From contig JAEWFB010000353.1 of NCBI GenBank assembly GCA_023389095.1, positions 1-17,437 of the forward strand: 17,437 bases of DNA, in the 5' to 3' direction. A program made the translations under genes and the position numbers. Below, piece after piece: positions 14,099 to 17,437 of the stretch. The notes beneath the pieces were generated by a model, which was not told the DNA's origin, ran no database searches, and was given only the letters and a program-made list of their open reading frames with translations. Position 1 is the stretch's first letter; every line of letters begins with the position of its first letter. Origin of the DNA: Actinomycetes bacterium. GTDB lineage: Bacteria; Actinomycetota; Actinomycetes; Actinomycetales; Dermatophilaceae.

Positions 14099-15603
14099 GG
14101 CGCCACCACACCCCCGCCCGTGATCAGCCCTGAGGCCGCCGCGTCGGACAGCGAGAGCAGCAGGTGCGGCGCCACGCCGAGCACGACGATGACGACGACG
14201 AGCGTCAGCATGACGCCCCACCGCACACCCCGGGCGTCCGCGACGGCCTCGGCGGCGGGACCGGTGGCGGCCTCACTCCCCTCCCCCGCCCACACGATGC
14301 GGGCGACCCGGAGCGAGTACCCCGCGGCGAGCGCCAGGCCGACCGCGCCGAGCACGACACACACCCGCAGGAGGGCGACGGGCCGGCCCGCGGCCGGTGA
14401 CCACGTCGCGTAGAGGGCGAGGAACTCGCCCCAGAAGCTGATGAGGCCCGGCAGCCCCAGGGCACCCGCCAGCCCGACGACGAGCACGCCGCCGAGGCGG
14501 GGGGCCTTGTCGCGCAGGGCGGCCCGGGCGACCCGCAGGTCGGCCGAGCCCCATCGTTCCTTGAGCTCTCCGACGACGAGGAACAGCAGCGCCGACACGA
14601 CGCCGTGTGCGATGTTCCCGAACAGCGCAGCCTGCAGGCCGGTCTCGCTGCCCGAGGCCAGGGCCAGCGCGACGAAACCCATGTGCGCCACGGAGCTGTA
14701 GGCGATGAGCCGCTTGAGGTCGCGCTCGACGAGGCAGGCCAGGCCTCCCCAGAGGATGCCGACGACGCCGAGGACGGCCAGCAGCGGCGCGAGCGCGGCG
14801 ATGCCGGCCGGCACCGTCGGCACGACGAGCCGCACGATCCCGTAGGTCCCCATCTTGAGCAGGACGGCCGCGAGCAGCACCGAGCCGGCGGTCGGGGCGA
14901 TGGTGTGCGCGGACGGCAGCCAGGTGTGCAGCGGCCACAGCGGCACCTTGATGCCGAGGCCGAGCAGCAGCACCCCGGCGATGGCGACCTGGAGCGGCCG
15001 CGCCAGTCCGTCTCCGTGCCGGGCCGCCAGGGCTGCGAGCTCGGAGGTGCCCTGGTGGTGCACGAGGAAGAGGATCCCGACGAGCATGAGCGTCGAGCCG
15101 AGCACGGTGAACAGCACGAACCGGCCGGCGGCGTCGGCCCGGGTCTCGTCGGGCACGTGGTCGTCGCCGAACCGGCGGATCAGCACCCACATCGGCACGA
15201 GGACCACCTCGAAGGCGATGAAGAAGAGGATCGCGTCGCGGGCCAGGAAGGTGCCCAGCGCTCCGGTCTCGACGAGCAGGATGCAGCCGAGGAACGTCGA
15301 CCCGGTTCCGCCCCTGGGGATCGGGCCGGACAGCGCGTGCGCGACAACGCCGACGGTGAGCAGCGCCGTCAGGAGCACGAGCGCGGCCGAGACGCCGTCG
15401 ACCCCGAAGTGCCAGCGAACCCCGAGCGACCGGATCCACGGCGCGTCGACCTCGGCGTGGGTGGCCACGACGACGACCGCGAGGACGGCCGTGACGACGG
15501 ACGCCCCGAGGGCGATCCCGCGCTCGGCCCGGGACTCGCCGGGGATCGCGACGAGCGCGATGGCCGCGAGCAGCGGCAGCAGGAGCATCACGGTCAGCGC
15601 CAT
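14095..15603 (-). CDS. nuoM: NADH-quinone oxidoreductase subunit M
   Basis: Antiporter-like proton-pumping subunit of complex I, 502 residues, the expected length. Key residues match the E. coli subunit by position: E132 in FIAFEVVLVPMW, K219 in GIKVPLWPLHTWLP, K250 in LLKMGTYG and E393 in SFWGEFLAL. The ATG start at 15603 lies inside the end of nuoL (10-bp overlap), and the stop overlaps the nuoN start by 4 bp, so the three subunits are translationally linked. Nothing looks damaged or out of place. Confidence 0.96.
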   Translation of the reverse strand: MALTVMLLLPLLAAIALVAIPGESRAERGIALGASVVTAVLAVVVVATHAEVDAPWIRSLGVRWHFGVDGVSAALVLLTALLTVGVVAHALSGPIPRGGTGSTFLGCILLVETGALGTFLARDAILFFIAFEVVLVPMWVLIRRFGDDHVPDETRADAAGRFVLFTVLGSTLMLVGILFLVHHQGTSELAALAARHGDGLARPLQVAIAGVLLLGLGIKVPLWPLHTWLPSAHTIAPTAGSVLLAAVLLKMGTYGIVRLVVPTVPAGIAALAPLLAVLGVVGILWGGLACLVERDLKRLIAYSSVAHMGFVALALASGSETGLQAALFGNIAHGVVSALLFLVVGELKERWGSADLRVARAALRDKAPRLGGVLVVGLAGALGLPGLISFWGEFLALYATWSPAAGRPVALLRVCVVLGAVGLALAAGYSLRVARIVWAGEGSEAATGPAAEAVADARGVRWGVMLTLVVVIVVLGVAPHLLLSLSDAAASGLITGGGVVAP

Positions 15604-17437
15604 GCGGCCACCCCCAGGACGGCCACGGCGACAGCGCCGACGAGCAGGGCCACGAGGGCGGTCGACGGCACGCCGCGGTGGGCGCGGTCACCGAGCCGCC
15701 CGAGACCCCGCACGACAGAGGCAGCGGCCCGGGGGTAGGCGTCGACGACGTCGCGGTCGAGGGTGACGACGAGGCGTGCGGTGGCGGTGACGGCCCGTCC
15801 CAGCCCCACGTACGCGGTGTCGACCCCGAACCCGCGGACCGCCCGGTCGCGCAGGCCGGCCGGCACGCGGTCGGCGACGTCGACGCGGCCGCGGTCGCTC
15901 AGCGACCAGACACCGAAAGCAGCCCCGGCGACGAGCAGCACCGACAGCAGCGCGCTGAGCAGGCCCACGTGGATTCCCCCGCGCAGTCCGGTGAGGAAGA
16001 GCGTGCCGACGACGCAGAGCGCCGCGAGGACCGAGACGGCGAGGGCTGAGGACAGGGTGATCGTGGCGTGACCGTGGGCGTGGACGCGCTCGACCTCGGC
16101 GTCGTCGGCGCTGTCGGCGACCGTCACGACGGCGACGTCCTCCTCGGCCACGACGACCTCGTCGACCACCGGGCTGTCGACGACCTCGTCGGCCACCGGG
16201 GTATCGAGGAGCAGCCAGGCGCGGGTGCAGTACGCCGCCGTGAGCACGACGGTGACGAAGAGCGCGACCACGACGACCGTGGCCCCGACGCCCGACCCCT
16301 CGAGGGCGGCGTCGATGACCGTGTCCTTGGTGAAGAAGCCGATGAGGGGCGGGACGCCGGCGAGCGAGGCCAGCCCGATGCCGGTGGCCCACCGCAGCGC
16401 ACCCGTGGGGCGGAGCCGGCCGCGGAGCGCCACGAGGGCCGTGGCCCCGGCGAGCACCGAGAGCCAGCCCGCCGCGAGGAAGAGCAGCGCCTTGAAGAAC
16501 GCGTGGCCGATGAGGTGGGAGAGCCCGGCCCCCGGCCCGAGGTCGTGCGGGGCGGCGGCCAGCGCCGAGAGCATGATCGCGATCTGGCTCAGGGTCGAGT
16601 AGGCGAGCATCCGCTTGAGGTCGGTCTGCACGAGGGCGAGCAGCGCGGCGTAGACCATCGTCACGGCGGTGAGGACCGCGAGGAAGGTGCGGGCGCCGTC
16701 GTGCGAGGCGTAGAGCGAGAAGAGCCGGGCGATGACGTACGTGCCGGCGGCGACCATGGTCGCCGCGTGGATCAGCGCCGACGCCGGGGTCGGGCCCTCC
16801 ATGGCGTCGGGGAGCCAGTCGTGGAACGGGACGAGCCCGGACTTGCCGGCGACGCCGACGGCCACCCCGACGAGGCCGATGGTCAGCCCCGTCGTGCTGC
16901 CGGGCGTGGAGATGACGGCGAGCAGGTCGGTGCTGTGGGCCCGCACGGCGAGCGCGACGATGCCGACGACCATGCCGATGTCGGCGACGCGGGTGACGAG
17001 GAACGCCTTGTAGGCGGCCCGGCGGGCGGCGGGCCGCTCGCTGTCGTGGCCGATGAGCAGCCACGAGCACCAGCCCATGATCTCCCAGCCGACGAGCACG
17101 AGCACGAGGTCGGACGCCTGGACGAGGAGCAGCATGCCCGCGGCGAAGAGCGACACCGTCGCCACGAAGCGCCCGAAGCGCGGGTCGTCGCGCAGGTACC
17201 AGACCGTGAACACCTGGATGCAGAGCACGACGACGGCGACGACGAACGAGACGAGCCCTGAGACGCGGTCGGACAACAGGTGCAGCGGCACCGAGAGGTC
17301 ACCGAGCGGCAGGGCACCGAAGGTGCCGATGTCGGCGGTGCGCGACGGCGCGACCCACTGGAGCAGCGCGAGCACGGCGACGAGGGACGCGGCGCCGACC
17401 GCGATCGACGCGGACAGCCGGCGCTGACGGTGCACGA
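15594..17437 (-). CDS. nuoL: NADH-quinone oxidoreductase subunit L (5' end outside window)
   Basis: The largest antiporter-like subunit of complex I, with the long lateral helix near its C-terminus. About 613 residues are visible from a GTG at 17435, but the protein starts mid-way through its first helix. Roughly 25-30 N-terminal residues are probably missing and the GTG is not the true start. In visible numbering, E118 (GWEIMGW), K198 and H205 (GKSGLVPFHDWLPDAMEG), H223 (ALIHAATM) and K370 (GFFTKD) are the conserved channel residues. The odd part is 411-457: a Val/Asp/Glu-rich stretch with an internal duplication and then HAHGHA, between two late transmembrane helices, where other NuoL proteins usually have a shorter loop. 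Confidence 0.95.
   Translation of the reverse strand, partial: VHRQRRLSASIAVGAASLVAVLALLQWVAPSRTADIGTFGALPLGDLSVPLHLLSDRVSGLVSFVVAVVVLCIQVFTVWYLRDDPRFGRFVATVSLFAAGMLLLVQASDLVLVLVGWEIMGWCSWLLIGHDSERPAARRAAYKAFLVTRVADIGMVVGIVALAVRAHSTDLLAVISTPGSTTGLTIGLVGVAVGVAGKSGLVPFHDWLPDAMEGPTPASALIHAATMVAAGTYVIARLFSLYASHDGARTFLAVLTAVTMVYAALLALVQTDLKRMLAYSTLSQIAIMLSALAAAPHDLGPGAGLSHLIGHAFFKALLFLAAGWLSVLAGATALVALRGRLRPTGALRWATGIGLASLAGVPPLIGFFTKDTVIDAALEGSGVGATVVVVALFVTVVLTAAYCTRAWLLLDTPVADEVVDSPVVDEVVVAEEDVAVVTVADSADDAEVERVHAHGHATITLSSALAVSVLAALCVVGTLFLTGLRGGIHVGLLSALLSVLLVAGAAFGVWSLSDRGRVDVADRVPAGLRDRAVRGFGVDTAYVGLGRAVTATARLVVTLDRDVVDAYPRAAASVVRGLGRLGDRAHRGVPSTALVALLVGAVAVAVLGVAAWR
16151..16200 (-). repeat. 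In-frame tandem duplication in nuoL
   Basis: Two 23-bp segments (16151-16173 and 16178-16200) differ at one base and are offset by 27 bp, nine codons. They encode the related VADEVVDSP and VVDEVVVA parts of the acidic loop. Frame is kept. Confidence 0.75.

Noticed and set aside
1..17437. CRISPR arrays, tRNA or rRNA genes, insertion sequences, prophage genes
   Set aside because: No regularly spaced repeat array, cloverleaf, transposase or phage-type gene was recognised on either strand.

Overview
The window is very GC-rich, uses GTG and TTG starts freely and lacks U-tailed terminators, and several genes seem to start without a leader. The protein families (MprAB-PepD-like stress locus, actinobacterial aminopeptidase N, NADH dehydrogenase genes in the order L-M-N) point to an actinobacterium. 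Micrococcales, perhaps Intrasporangiaceae, is my inference from protein style and was not checked. There is no sign of a phage, plasmid or insertion sequence, so this looks like ordinary chromosome.

Region 1 (1-4783) is an envelope-stress locus. A divergent secreted protein with an RDGS-repeat tail (178-777, minus) faces an OmpR-type response regulator (945), its membrane histidine kinase (1684) and a membrane-anchored HtrA/DegP-type serine protease with a PDZ domain (3262), in the same order as mprA-mprB-pepD of mycobacteria. The intergenic region ahead of the regulator carries a phased series of 11-bp direct repeats, probably the regulator's own binding site. Three hairpins in a row follow the protease gene.

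Region 2 (4784-6814) holds a leaderless gene for an unusual short-chain dehydrogenase-like protein, with a four-cysteine zinc-ribbon-like segment and no catalytic YxxxK tyrosine, followed by a small glyoxalase-fold (VOC) protein.

Region 3 (6812-10768, minus) reads htpX, pepN and then a GNAT acetyltransferase that overlaps pepN by 4 bp. The htpX start is preceded by a well-placed ECF-sigma-type promoter (GGAACC-N16-CGTT, leaderless ATG). Directly upstream of it, in the same orientation, lie 11-bp repeats that include an exact 13-nt match to the regulator's own promoter. This suggests that one envelope-stress circuit controls both HtrA and HtpX.

Region 4 (10769-12530) contains two BlaI/MecI-like palindromes ahead of a gene for a two-ended membrane protein, a terminator, a 40-bp hairpin sequence present twice, and an XRE-type regulator with a cysteine-rich tail.

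Region 5 (12548-17437, minus) is the end of a complex I operon: nuoL (5' end outside the window), nuoM and nuoN, with overlapping genes. NuoL carries an odd acidic segment with an internal 27-bp-period duplication.
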